Positions 25,845 through 34,480 of a DNA stretch of 64,000 nucleotides are shown here, piece after piece. This DNA is from Zavarzinella sp. (GTDB lineage Bacteria; Planctomycetota; Planctomycetia; Gemmatales; Gemmataceae). Under the pieces are notes generated by a model. The model did no database searches. It was not told the DNA's origin and saw only the letters and a program-made list of their open reading frames with translations. Both the position numbers and the translations under genes were made by a program. Position 1 is the first letter of the stretch; every line of letters begins with the position of its first letter. The stretch covers positions 191,122 to 255,121 of the forward strand of contig JAWKTI010000007.1 in the NCBI GenBank assembly GCA_041399155.1, in the 5' to 3' direction.

Positions 25845-28124
25845 TCAAAGAAGTCGACGGAAAGCAGCCAATTCGTTGATCAGGGTGGCTTCCAGTGCAG
25901 GATCACCGGGCAGGTCGCCAAAGCGGTTCCGGTAGTAGTATTCTACCACCCGCAGGGGAAGTGATGCAACTTCGGCCGTAAAATTCGGTTGCAACAGGAG
26001 TTGTGCCCGCACCGCGAACTCATGCCAGGTTTCCCCGGGTTCGATTTCGACATTGGCGGATCGCAGGATTTTTGCCATTTCCAGCACATAGTTTGGCAGT
26101 TTGGGATAACGGTGTTTGAGTTTTTGTCGGCGGCGAAACTGAACAAAATAAAGTCCATAAATGATGGCGGCAATCGCTGCAAGCACCACCCAGCCCGATT
26201 TGTCCACCACCCAGGTACGGAACTCGCCCCACGCCTTGGTGCGGGATTCCCGATCATAGGTCAGCACCAGCATCTGCAGCAATTCTTCACCTGCACGCCG
26301 TGTCTGTGCCAGAAATCCACCTGATTGCGTTTGAGGGTTGCCTGCATCCCCACCTGGTGTGGGTTCAAGCGTTGCCCATGCGAAGGGAGGGTATTGCACC
26401 GGGCGGCCTTCGCGATCACGCAAATTGGCATACTGTGGGTGTAACGGCAGAAATTTTGCATCCCCACGATAAGGCACCAGGATTTCCACCCAGGCGTGGG
26501 CATGTTCGCCACGAACTTCGTATCGACCGGGAGCTTTTTCTTCACATCCCAGGTAACCCATGACGACTCTGCTGGGAATACCAATTGATCGCACCATCAG
26601 GGCAAGGGATGATGCGAACCGCTGGCAATGGCCAGACTTGGAATTGAGCAGAAAGTCCATGATCGGATCAATCTTCCTGTCTGTACGAGTCAGATCGAGG
26701 GTGTAACGATAATCTCCCGCTGTGGACAGGTATGTGCTAAGCGCAGATGATATTTCCAGCCAGTCTTCAGGGTTCGGTCGTTCGCGGATGCGACTGACAG
26801 TGCCAGCCGACAGTTTTCCCTCCTGAGCAAGTTTTTCCAGAAGATTGATGGTGAATGGCTTCAACTCTTTAAGCGAATTCGGAATCGTCAGGAACATGTT
26901 GAACCGTGAGTTGATATCGAATCGGAAGGGGGTGCTCAATGCGGACGGCTGGTAAACCCACGATTGCTTATAGTTTTTGGTCGATTGACTGAATGTGCGT
27001 ACGGGGCCACGAAAAGAACCGTCCTGTGCCTGAATCCAGTTGGAAAAGCGATTCAGCCGAACCCCACCCACTGGGCTTGGCTGGCCGGGAACCCAGTACA
27101 CCGGACTTGCCAGTGGGTATGGGGTTTCATCTTCGGTCAGCATATTAAATGTCAACACGCGGGAATTCGGGCCGAGATCAGCTAATGTTGCAGGTTGAGG
27201 TTTATCCAGATCAGGTGTGGGGTTGTGCACCCGATCAATGATGTTGATTGTGGGTATCCGGGCGGGTTGCCAGGTACCATCATCATATTTGCTTAGCTCT
27301 GAAACTCGCCAGCGCATGTCCGGTGGCAGGTCCGAAATGGGATTGCCCTGCCTGTCCTGCACCGTCACTTCGAAGACCGGGTCGCGGTTCAACGATACAG
27401 AGCCAGTGCTGTTCAGATTCACTGGCCCATCTGTGATGCCTGTTGTCATCTGGCCACGGGTATTCATTCCCAGTTGCCAGCTATTGGGTGCTCGTGGGGT
27501 CAGCCAGAACAAGGGGACCGCCACCAGCAGCGCCAGCCCAAACGATTTGGCCACGGAACCTACCATGCTGATTTTCTGCCCACTGCTGCGAATTTCGGCT
27601 GCTGATTCGACACCTGCTTCACGTAACAGGTGGAAAGAGCGTAACGAACCGACCAGTACGAACAGGTAGATCAGTACCACCAGCAGGAAAATGCCATCCT
27701 GGGCCATCGCACAGGCTAATGCCACCGTCAGCATGCTCAGCCCAAACATCGCCCAGTAGTCGCCCATGTGCTTGGGACGAAACATTTTCATTGGCAGCAA
27801 CAGCACCAGTACAGGTGCGACAAATGGCAGATAGCTGGCGGGCCAGGGGAGAATTTCGCCAAGACCGGTGGGTGGGCGTAAGGTCAGTTGCCATAATGCC
27901 CACAATCCGAGCAGTCCAAACAAAACAAAGCCCACAATATTGGCATTTTTCAGGCTGAGTTCGAAACGACCTTCCATGAAATAAGCAATTCCGAGCAGTA
28001 TCATCGAAATGATGCAGGCCACTGGTATATCAATCAGCAGGTCCGACCCTGATACCATGATTGCAAACACTGCCAGCATCAGGGTAAGATACATACCTGT
28101 GCGAAAGGTTCGAAGTAACGGCAT
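25845..28124 (-). CDS. TgpA-like membrane transglutaminase
   Basis: A 759-residue membrane protein of the DUF3488/transglutaminase-like (TgpA) class. The N-terminal 200 residues hold several transmembrane helices. The periplasmic part contains the papain-like core: KSGHCQRFASSLALMVRS with the candidate Cys, GEHAHAWVEI with the His, and ATLEPTPGG near the expected Asp region. One more helix (GWVVLAAIAAIIYGLYFVQF) and a cytoplasmic C-terminal domain follow, as in TgpA. In Pseudomonas TgpA is an essential inner-membrane protein with periplasmic transglutaminase activity; a role in envelope protein cross-linking here is an inference. It is the first gene of the operon. Confidence 0.9.
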   Translation of the reverse strand: MPLLRTFRTGMYLTLMLAVFAIMVSGSDLLIDIPVACIISMILLGIAYFMEGRFELSLKNANIVGFVLFGLLGLWALWQLTLRPPTGLGEILPWPASYLPFVAPVLVLLLPMKMFRPKHMGDYWAMFGLSMLTVALACAMAQDGIFLLVVLIYLFVLVGSLRSFHLLREAGVESAAEIRSSGQKISMVGSVAKSFGLALLVAVPLFWLTPRAPNSWQLGMNTRGQMTTGITDGPVNLNSTGSVSLNRDPVFEVTVQDRQGNPISDLPPDMRWRVSELSKYDDGTWQPARIPTINIIDRVHNPTPDLDKPQPATLADLGPNSRVLTFNMLTEDETPYPLASPVYWVPGQPSPVGGVRLNRFSNWIQAQDGSFRGPVRTFSQSTKNYKQSWVYQPSALSTPFRFDINSRFNMFLTIPNSLKELKPFTINLLEKLAQEGKLSAGTVSRIRERPNPEDWLEISSALSTYLSTAGDYRYTLDLTRTDRKIDPIMDFLLNSKSGHCQRFASSLALMVRSIGIPSRVVMGYLGCEEKAPGRYEVRGEHAHAWVEILVPYRGDAKFLPLHPQYANLRDREGRPVQYPPFAWATLEPTPGGDAGNPQTQSGGFLAQTRRAGEELLQMLVLTYDRESRTKAWGEFRTWVVDKSGWVVLAAIAAIIYGLYFVQFRRRQKLKHRYPKLPNYVLEMAKILRSANVEIEPGETWHEFAVRAQLLLQPNFTAEVASLPLRVVEYYYRNRFGDLPGDPALEATLINELAAFRRLL

Positions 28125-28302
28125 GCAGACTCTTCCTTCGTGGTGCAGTGCGACAAGACCATTTTAGTGCAATTCGCGTGATTTGTCAGATTCCTGAAGT
28201 TGTCTGGTGGTGCAGTCGAAAGCCGGAATGCTGAAAAGTGGCAGAAGGTAAACCAAGTTCATTTTGTAAATCGAAGTTTTTTATTGCAGCAGGCAGGTCT
28301 GT

Positions 28303-29254
28303 TCAGCGGATCAATTTTGCCTTCAATTCGCTGATCATCAGATCCAGCTCTTCAAGTGATTTCTTCTGCAACTCTTCTGTAGAAGTGAATGGCAAACCAA
28401 GAACTTCCTAAAAAAGCTTGAATCTGGCCAATTCTTTGCCCAAAATTTGTGCCCCGCTCTTCGCCTTTTTTCAGGCCCCGCTCTTCGCCGATTTTGATCC
28501 CTTCTTGTTTCGCAAGTCTTTCAAATGACGTTACATATGGCATTTGATTCTCCCTCATCATCTCATTTCGAACTTTGGTAAAGTCTTCTGCAAGCTCTTC
28601 TGGTAATTCTAGCAGCCAGTCGAGCAGGCGCATGATACCCCAGACTTCATCGGAAGTTAAATTCCGCTCAATCAGTTGCCGCATGAGGCGGGCTTTATCG
28701 TCAAAGCGTAATCTGACATCACCGTGGGAGATCAAAATGCGGATGCTGGCTGCCACGACCAGCCCGACGGGACTGCTGTGCGTCGTCAATTCGTCCAGTC
28801 TTTCGGCGTAATCGAGCAGTTTGACCGAATTAAACACGAACTCATTGTGCGTCCCTTTACAGCTCAAAACATCACGATCTACACGCCAATTTGGGCTCTC
28901 ATCGGCCAGAATGGCAAAACTAGAGACGTTCAGGCCGTATTTTTGGCGAATACGCCAGTAATATTCCGCCATGCGTGCGGGAAATCGCTCATCCTGTTGT
29001 GCCTGAACCTCAAAATGGACAAAAATGGTCACCGTTTGGCCGGAGTGCTCTAAATCGTAGACCTCAAAAAGGGCATCAGCACGCACCATGCCCGCTTCGG
29101 AATCGGGCAGCAACGTGCGTAATTCGGTATCGAGCGAGCGAAAACCTCTCGCCCAGTCAAACGTGGGGTGCCACTGTGGGAAGAGAATCTGGAAAATATC
29201 AGGTAGATAGTTTTCCAGCGTCTCTTTCCAGGGGGAATCAAATTCGCGTGTCAT
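28303..29254 (-). pseudogene. Rpn-type PD-(D/E)XK nuclease, frameshifted near C-terminus
   Basis: The 300-residue open frame (28352-29254) is a member of the Rpn/PDDEXK recombination-promoting nuclease group: SPWKETLENYLPDIFQILFP at the start, then RADALFEVYDLE and FVHFEVQAQ, with the E-x-Q end of the nuclease motif. A charged segment, GEERGLKKGEERG, precedes the tail. The open frame ends in an unnatural tail, but the next frame continues with GLPFTSTEELQKKSLEELDL and more, stopping at 28303, which is the tail expected for this family. A one-base difference near 28413, in the run CTTTTTTAGG, would restore the full protein. The nuclease domain itself is intact, so the gene may still be functional in shortened form. 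Confidence 0.8.
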
Positions 29255-29335
29255 CGGTGGGGCCTTCGAGAACGATTTTCAGCTCATCTTACCTGATTTT
29301 AACTTGCGCACGCACGATAAAACTCTAAGTCAGAT

Positions 29336-29713
29336 TCACTCGGGGAGTTCGCTTGGGCTGATCCCCACATCGACAATGCTGCAGGCGGCAACAACATTCA
29401 GGCCCAGTTCCAGACCACGTGCGACCACTTCGGGGCCATCCGCCCCTGGGTTCAGCCAGACTTCCCCCACGGTTTTGGTGGCAATCTGCTCCATTACTTT
29501 CACCCCCACGCTGGGTGGGAGGTAAACACTGACACGATCCAGTCGCTCGGTGGGCACATTTTCTATCGAAGAAAAGCACGCCTGCCCTTCCACCGTGGTT
29601 TCACGTGGGTGCACCGGATAAACATCGTAACCCACTTGCAGGTAAGCTCTTACGCATTTGTTGCCAAATTTTGTCCGATCATTGCTCGCACCAATGACAG
29701 CGATGGAAGGCAT
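29336..29713 (-). CDS. CoA-binding domain protein (YccU-like)
   Basis: A 125-residue protein consisting of a single Rossmann-like CoA-binding domain. IAVIGASNDRTKFGNK contains the nucleotide-binding glycine turn, and YPVHPRETTVEG and WLNPGADGPEV are typical of the YccU family. The ATG at 29713 is preceded by GGAGAG; an upstream TTG in frame includes that site in its coding sequence, so I rejected it. The exact role of these proteins is poorly known. It is cytoplasmic, with a short gap to csrA upstream. Confidence 0.87.
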   Translation of the reverse strand: MPSIAVIGASNDRTKFGNKCVRAYLQVGYDVYPVHPRETTVEGQACFSSIENVPTERLDRVSVYLPPSVGVKVMEQIATKTVGEVWLNPGADGPEVVARGLELGLNVVAACSIVDVGISPSELPE

Positions 29714-29825
29714 AGGTCTCTCCAATATGAGAAAAGAATGAAGATTCGCAGGGGAATAGTGTACTGACTGATATCACCAAAGGCGATTCAGCAAAAAGTG
29801 GTCGGAATTGGAAGCAGCAACGTGG

Positions 29826-30059
29826 TTAGTTGCTTTCCCCATCTTCCTGTGCGGTGGCAGTGATCGGCTTGGTAGCCTTTGCGTCATCAGTCAGTTTGAC
29901 ATCGTAGATCGCATTGTAAATTTCCTGCCGGTGCACCGAAACATCTCGTGGGGCAACAATCCCCAGACGCACCTTATCGCCACGGACTTCCACAATGGTC
30001 ACCACAACATTGTTGTTAATGACGACACTTTCGTTTTTCTTTCGACTGAGCACTAACAT
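29826..30059 (-). CDS. csrA: carbon storage regulator CsrA
   Basis: A 77-residue CsrA/RsmA homologue. The first strand MLVLSRKKNESVVI, the core strands VVVTIVEVRGDKVRLGI and the VSVHRQEIY segment are diagnostic, and Arg at the sixth position of LVLSRK together with Arg in VHRQEIY are the usual RNA contacts. The C-terminal 20 residues are an acidic extension. The protein is a dimeric RNA-binding regulator that binds GGA motifs in leader RNAs. The start ATG has AAGGGA upstream. About 450 bp with no gene separates it from rpsI. Confidence 0.95.
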   Translation of the reverse strand: MLVLSRKKNESVVINNNVVVTIVEVRGDKVRLGIVAPRDVSVHRQEIYNAIYDVKLTDDAKATKPITATAQEDGESN

Positions 30060-30516
30060 AATAACCGTCCCTTGAGAGTCTCAAGTTGCGTTCCTCTTGA
30101 AGTAACCAATCCAAGCAAATGTGCACACTTGCGCAGTATATTGCTGTCAACTCCCACACTATTACAACCCAATTCGCAGCGGAGTTCAAAGTCCGTTGCA
30201 ACAGTCTGGGCAAACTGTCCGGTTTTTGCAGGCTGTTATTCCATAGTAGCCTGTGTGGCAAGTATCCGCCCAAAAACTGTCTACATATTAGACGCACTAC
30301 AAGGATATTCGTTCAATGCAAGCGGATATTTTTGCGGTCTGACAATTTTATGTTAAAACAGAAATTAGAGCTTGTCAATTACGTAAGTTCCCATTGCGCA
30401 AGAATTTAAGTCAACGGGTGCGTAATATCTGAATTCTGTGGGCAAGGCAGAAAATGAAAAATTACTAATAAAAAGAAAAATTTGCTTGCAAAGTGAGGCC
30501 AATGGCCCGTTGGACA
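30060..30516. other. long intergenic region upstream of csrA
   Basis: About 450 bp without a convincing gene. It is AT-rich and should hold the promoter and leader of csrA. I saw no terminator-like hairpin with a T run, no tRNA and no known riboswitch motif. A small RNA cannot be excluded from sequence alone. Confidence 0.5.
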
Positions 30517-31002
30517 TTAGCGTTTCGAGAACTGGAAGCTGCGGCGAGCGCCTTTGCGGCCATACTTTTTCCGTTCTTTCATGCGGCTGTCGCGAGTCAG
30601 GAAGCCTGAATCCCGTAATGTGCGGGAAACAGTGCCTTCGGAAGGAACAACTTCTGCACCTTCTTCAGTTTGTTCCACTGCTTTTGGCTCTGGAACTGGA
30701 AGATTCGGCAGATCTTTCCCTTCGAACATATCTTTGAGAGCACGTGCCAGGCCCTGGCAGATTGCTCCGGCCTGACCAGTGGTGCCACCACCCTGAACGT
30801 TGACAAATACATCCAGACTGTTCTGTTGCGACAGCAACGCAATCGGTCCAAGGACGGCGTTGCGATCCTTTAATTCTGCGAAGTAATCTTCGACCTTGCG
30901 GTCGTTGACCAGTACTTTCCCGGTACCTTCACAAACACGAACGCGGGCCACGGACGATTTCCGACGACCTGTGCCCCAGAAAAATGTTTTAGTTGATTTC
31001 AT
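30517..31002 (-). CDS. rpsI: 30S ribosomal protein S9
   Basis: A 161-residue S9 protein. GTGRRKSSVARVRV at the N-terminus, VQGGGTTGQAGAICQGLARAL in the middle and the ending RDSRMKERKKYGRKGARRSF with the final SKR are diagnostic. The C-terminal SKR tail that reaches the ribosomal P site is present. Compared with typical S9 there is an insertion of roughly 30 residues between the ARAL helix and GFLTRD, rich in Pro and Glu (LPNLPVPEPKAVEQTEEGAE). It lies 18 bp downstream of rplM, the usual rplM-rpsI order. Confidence 0.96.
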   Translation of the reverse strand: MKSTKTFFWGTGRRKSSVARVRVCEGTGKVLVNDRKVEDYFAELKDRNAVLGPIALLSQQNSLDVFVNVQGGGTTGQAGAICQGLARALKDMFEGKDLPNLPVPEPKAVEQTEEGAEVVPSEGTVSRTLRDSGFLTRDSRMKERKKYGRKGARRSFQFSKR

Positions 31003-31020
31003 AGGTCAAATTATGGTGGT

Positions 31021-31461
31021 TTACAGAGAAAGTTTCAGTTCTTTGGGCTGCTGACTTTGGTGGGGATGGCTGTCACCAGCAAAAATTTTCAGTTTCGATA
31101 GCTGTGCACGACCCAGTTTACCACGTGGGACCATCCGTTTAACGGCTTGAAACAGAATTTCTTCTGGTTTCCGATCCCGCATTTCGATGGCTGGGATAAT
31201 CCGCAGACCGTTGGTATAACCGGTAAATGTCTGGTAAGACTTCTGCTCCCACTTGCGGCCGGTGAACTTGATCTTTTCTACGTTGGTAACAACGATGAAG
31301 TCTCCGGTGTCCGCATGGGGTGTAAACGTGGGCTTGTGCTTACCACGCAGAATGTTGGCAATCTGGACCGCCAGTCGGCCTACCACCAGGTCTGTGGCGT
31401 CAATGTGCCACCAATCGGGGGTGACCGTCTGTCGGCTACCCATAAAGCTTTTATTACGCAT
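31021..31461 (-). CDS. rplM: 50S ribosomal protein L13
   Basis: A 146-residue L13 protein. WWHIDATDLVVGRLAVQIAN, GDFIVVTNVEKIKFTG and RKPEEILFQAVKRMVPRGKLGR are conserved. The frame allows two in-frame ATG starts, at 31461 and 31443; neither has a strong ribosome binding site and I keep the longer form. It forms an operon with rpsI. The upstream neighbour on the same strand is the sugar operon, ending at 31607. Confidence 0.95.
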   Translation of the reverse strand: MRNKSFMGSRQTVTPDWWHIDATDLVVGRLAVQIANILRGKHKPTFTPHADTGDFIVVTNVEKIKFTGRKWEQKSYQTFTGYTNGLRIIPAIEMRDRKPEEILFQAVKRMVPRGKLGRAQLSKLKIFAGDSHPHQSQQPKELKLSL

Positions 31462-31606
31462 GACCGTTCAATTGCTTAGAAGACTACGTATCTATCGAAG
31501 AAAATTATGATACGTGTCCGCCAACCGTTGGCAAGTACTGAAAATGAAAAACGATTCGAAAACCCATTTCGCAAAGCGTGTCGATTGATTACCTGCCCAT
31601 GTGGCA

Positions 31607-32833
31607 TTAAAAAATCTTCATTTCTGGCACTGCAGTGACCCATTGACCACCCCACGTGCGGATGATTTGCCACTGCTGACTGATTTCATCTGCCAGATTC
31701 CACGGTAAAATCACCACATAATCGGGCTTGTGGTGCTGCAACTGCTCCGGTGGATAAATTGGAATTCGGCTGCCCGGCATGAATCGGTGCTGTTTCGAAG
31801 GTGCCGCGTCGCACACAAACTCCAGCAAATCCGGCCGCACACCCGCAAAATTGAGCAACGTGTTTCCTTTTGCTGCCGCACCGTAGGCAGCAACGGTTTT
31901 GCCCTGACGCTTGCAATCAAGTAGAAACTGCAATAACCCGTATTTGACCTGCTCTGCCGCCGTCTGGAATGATTGGTAATATTGCAATGTATTCATTCCT
32001 GCGGTCCCTTCGCGGTGCAGAAGTTCTCCCACCCGATTACTCACCATGTGGGGAGTTGAATCAGTGCGTTGAAGGTATACACGCAGGCTCCCACCGTGTG
32101 TACTAAGTTCCTGCACATCAAACAGTTGCAAACCTTGCTTTTCAACGATCGATCGCACAGCCAGCAGCGACAAATAAGAAAAATGTTCGTGGTAAGCGGT
32201 ATCAAACTGACAGTACCGCACCATATTGTAAAGATGAGGAAATTCTAATGTCGCCACCCCAGTGGGCTTCAGCAGAATCCGAATGCTTTCGGCGAAATCA
32301 TTGATATCTGGCACGTGGGCAAAGACATTATTGCCAGCAAACAGATCGACTTCCCCACGCTGGGCGACCAATTTGCGGGCAAAATCGGCGGTCAGAAACT
32401 CTTCAATTGTCTCAAGTCCTTTGCTGATAGCCACTTGCGCAGTAGCGTGCGTCGGTTCAATGCCGTAGCACGGAATGTCACGCTCCTGAAAGAACTGCAG
32501 CAGATAGCCATCGTTCGAGGCCGCTTCCACAAACTGGCTCTGGTGGTTCAATTGAAATCGTTCCACCATTTCGTGGGCATATTGACGCGCGTGGGCCAGC
32601 CAGCTTGTCGAAGTAGAACTGAAATAGGCGTAATCCGGCGTAAAAAACGTTTCCGGCGTGGCCATATCTTCCGTTTGCACCAGCCAGCAATGGTGGCACA
32701 CCAGCAACCGTAACGGCAGCCAGACTTCTCCCACATGAAGTTGATCGGCACGCAAATACGCATTGGAAGGTGGGGCGGTTCCTAAATCCAGAAATGAATG
32801 CTGCAGTGGTTGCCCACAGTGACGGCACTTCAT
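31607..32833 (-). CDS. zinc-binding sugar C-methyltransferase
   Basis: A 408-residue protein with the three-domain layout of NDP-hexose C-methyltransferases. An N-terminal zinc-binding part has CRHCGQPL and VCHHC (C3, C6 and a later C-x-x-C). The SAM-binding core follows, with VEAASNDGYLLQFF and DLFAGNNVFAHV. The C-terminal domain has TVAAYGAAAKGNTLLN and the PSKQHRFMPGSRIPI segment. It would add a methyl group to a carbon of a nucleotide-bound 4-keto-6-deoxy sugar. The start codon overlaps the stop of the rfbC-like gene by four bases (ATGA). With rfbF, rfbG and the epimerase it would make a branched CDP-deoxysugar. Confidence 0.88.
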   Translation of the reverse strand: MKCRHCGQPLQHSFLDLGTAPPSNAYLRADQLHVGEVWLPLRLLVCHHCWLVQTEDMATPETFFTPDYAYFSSTSTSWLAHARQYAHEMVERFQLNHQSQFVEAASNDGYLLQFFQERDIPCYGIEPTHATAQVAISKGLETIEEFLTADFARKLVAQRGEVDLFAGNNVFAHVPDINDFAESIRILLKPTGVATLEFPHLYNMVRYCQFDTAYHEHFSYLSLLAVRSIVEKQGLQLFDVQELSTHGGSLRVYLQRTDSTPHMVSNRVGELLHREGTAGMNTLQYYQSFQTAAEQVKYGLLQFLLDCKRQGKTVAAYGAAAKGNTLLNFAGVRPDLLEFVCDAAPSKQHRFMPGSRIPIYPPEQLQHHKPDYVVILPWNLADEISQQWQIIRTWGGQWVTAVPEMKIF

Positions 32834-33390
32834 CGATCTACTCCGTTAAAATCGCTGGTGAGCATGGGAAACTGGCGATCCCGATCTGAAAGCTGGGTAA
32901 TGGGCAACGGCCAGGAGATTGCCAGGCGAGGATCCTGCACATTCAGGCCACCTTCCGCGTTGGGTACGTATGGTTGGGAATGGCAATAATTCAGCACCAC
33001 ATTTGCGGACAGCGTTTGAAATCCATGGGCAAACCCGGGTGGAATCAACAGCGATCTTGGGCTGTTCCCGTCTAGTTTTACCTGATAAACACTCAGAAAA
33101 TTCACCGAAGATCTACGAATGTCAACAATCAGATCCAGAATTTCGCCTTGCAGACAGGTAACCAGCTTCCATTCATCAAAGGGTGGGTGCTGAAAGTGCA
33201 GTCCACGGACGGTGCCACGTTCCCTGGTAATTGTCTGATTCACCTGGGCCACCGGCCGATCCCAACCCAACGTTGTCAGGTCGTCCAGATCGAACAAACG
33301 TTGAAAAGAACCACGGTCGTCTGCAAGTACTTTTCTAGTAAGCACTTGCACGCCAGGTGCCAGCTCGAATTCAATCGAAAATCGATTCAT
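32830..33390 (-). CDS. rfbC: dTDP-4-dehydrorhamnose 3,5-epimerase-like protein
   Basis: A cupin-fold sugar epimerase of 186 residues. VLADDRGSFQRLF, QVNQTITRERGTVRGLHFQ with the catalytic-region His, LVTCLQGEILDLIVDIR and LIPPGFAHGFQTL match the RmlC/RfbC family. I chose the ATG at 33390, which overlaps the stop of rfbG by four bases (ATGA); the frame extends upstream to 33477, but that extension lies inside rfbG. In this operon the substrate is more likely a CDP-4-keto-6-deoxyglucose derivative than the dTDP sugar in the name. It is cytoplasmic. Confidence 0.88.
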   Translation of the reverse strand: MNRFSIEFELAPGVQVLTRKVLADDRGSFQRLFDLDDLTTLGWDRPVAQVNQTITRERGTVRGLHFQHPPFDEWKLVTCLQGEILDLIVDIRRSSVNFLSVYQVKLDGNSPRSLLIPPGFAHGFQTLSANVVLNYCHSQPYVPNAEGGLNVQDPRLAISWPLPITQLSDRDRQFPMLTSDFNGVDR

Positions 33391-34472
33391 GAATTGGCTT
33401 CCGCGCTGGTGAATGTGGCAATCTGTTCCAGGCAAAGTGTGCGTGCGTTTTCCCCCGCGTAATGTCGACAATACCATTCAACGGTGCGTGCCAGTCCATT
33501 CGAAAGATCCCACCGGGGGATGTAGCCCAACTGGGTGCGGGCTTTGGCCGTTTCCAGTGCCAGCCAGGGTGCTTCCCGAGGCCCACTTTCGGTAGTGGGC
33601 CATTCGACGCAACTTTCGATATTGAATGGAGTTGTGCTGAATTGCTGGAACAAGGATGCCCCTCGTTGAATCACGTGCTTGACAGTTGCCGCCTCATGGG
33701 GCAGTGGGCCAAAATTGTACGCACCTGCACGGCTGGGCTGGTGGTAAAGTTGCTCGGCCAGCATCAGATAACCTGCAAGAGGTTCCAGCACATGCTGCCA
33801 CGGTCGAATTGCTTCGGGACGACGGATCTGCAATGTTTGCTGTGACTGCCAGGCACGGATGGCATCGGGAAGCAGGCGATCGGTCGACCAGTCTCCCCCA
33901 CCAATTACGTTGCCTGCACGTGCGGTGGCCAGTGCAACGCCTTGTTTGGCGAAAAAAACCTCGCGATAACTGTCGATCACCAGTTCCGCAGCCGCTTTGC
34001 TGGCACTATAGGGATCATGTCCACCCAGTGGGTCGTTTTCACGGTATGGGAATGTCGATTGGTCTTCGCGGTAGACTTTATCGGTGGTAATGGCCAATAC
34101 TACTTTCAGGGAAGTTTTTTCCCGCAAACCGTTCAGAACGTTGGCCGTGCCCATCACGTTGGTATTGAACGTCGTCAGTGGGTCGCGATAACTTTCCCGC
34201 ACCAACGCCTGTGCAGCCAGATGAAGAACAATTTCGGGCTGGCAATCGTGTGCTACCTGCTGGAAATGCTTGGGGTGCAGAATGTCACCCACGTGGTGAT
34301 GAAGAACTTGCTGTAAGTTGCAGCAATCAAAGAGGTTAGGCGTGGTATGGGGCGGGAGAGCATAACCGTGCACTTCCGCACCCAGGTGGTGCAGCCAAAG
34401 GCTGAGCCACGCACCCTTGAAGCCGGTATGACCGGTGACCAGAACCCTTTTCCCATGCCAGAATGATGCCAT
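33387..34472 (-). CDS. rfbG: CDP-glucose 4,6-dehydratase
   Basis: A short-chain dehydrogenase/reductase of about 361 residues. VLVTGHTGFKGAWLSLWL is the NAD-binding motif in the form typical of CDP-glucose dehydratases. HLAAQALVRESY, TTDKVYRE and PYSASKAAAELVIDSYR, with the catalytic YxxxK, follow, and ARAGNVIGGGDW is characteristic. It converts CDP-glucose to CDP-4-keto-6-deoxyglucose. I prefer the ATG at 34472, just after the stop of rfbF; an ATG at 34490 would overlap rfbF by ten bases. Its 3' end overlaps the epimerase gene. Confidence 0.92.
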   Translation of the reverse strand: MASFWHGKRVLVTGHTGFKGAWLSLWLHHLGAEVHGYALPPHTTPNLFDCCNLQQVLHHHVGDILHPKHFQQVAHDCQPEIVLHLAAQALVRESYRDPLTTFNTNVMGTANVLNGLREKTSLKVVLAITTDKVYREDQSTFPYRENDPLGGHDPYSASKAAAELVIDSYREVFFAKQGVALATARAGNVIGGGDWSTDRLLPDAIRAWQSQQTLQIRRPEAIRPWQHVLEPLAGYLMLAEQLYHQPSRAGAYNFGPLPHEAATVKHVIQRGASLFQQFSTTPFNIESCVEWPTTESGPREAPWLALETAKARTQLGYIPRWDLSNGLARTVEWYCRHYAGENARTLCLEQIATFTSAEANS

Positions 34473-34480
34473 CAGTGGGG

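Noticed and set aside
30060..30516. Possible tRNA or small RNA between csrA and rpsI
   Set aside because: No cloverleaf, T-loop GTTCGAnTC motif or terminator hairpin with T run could be placed.
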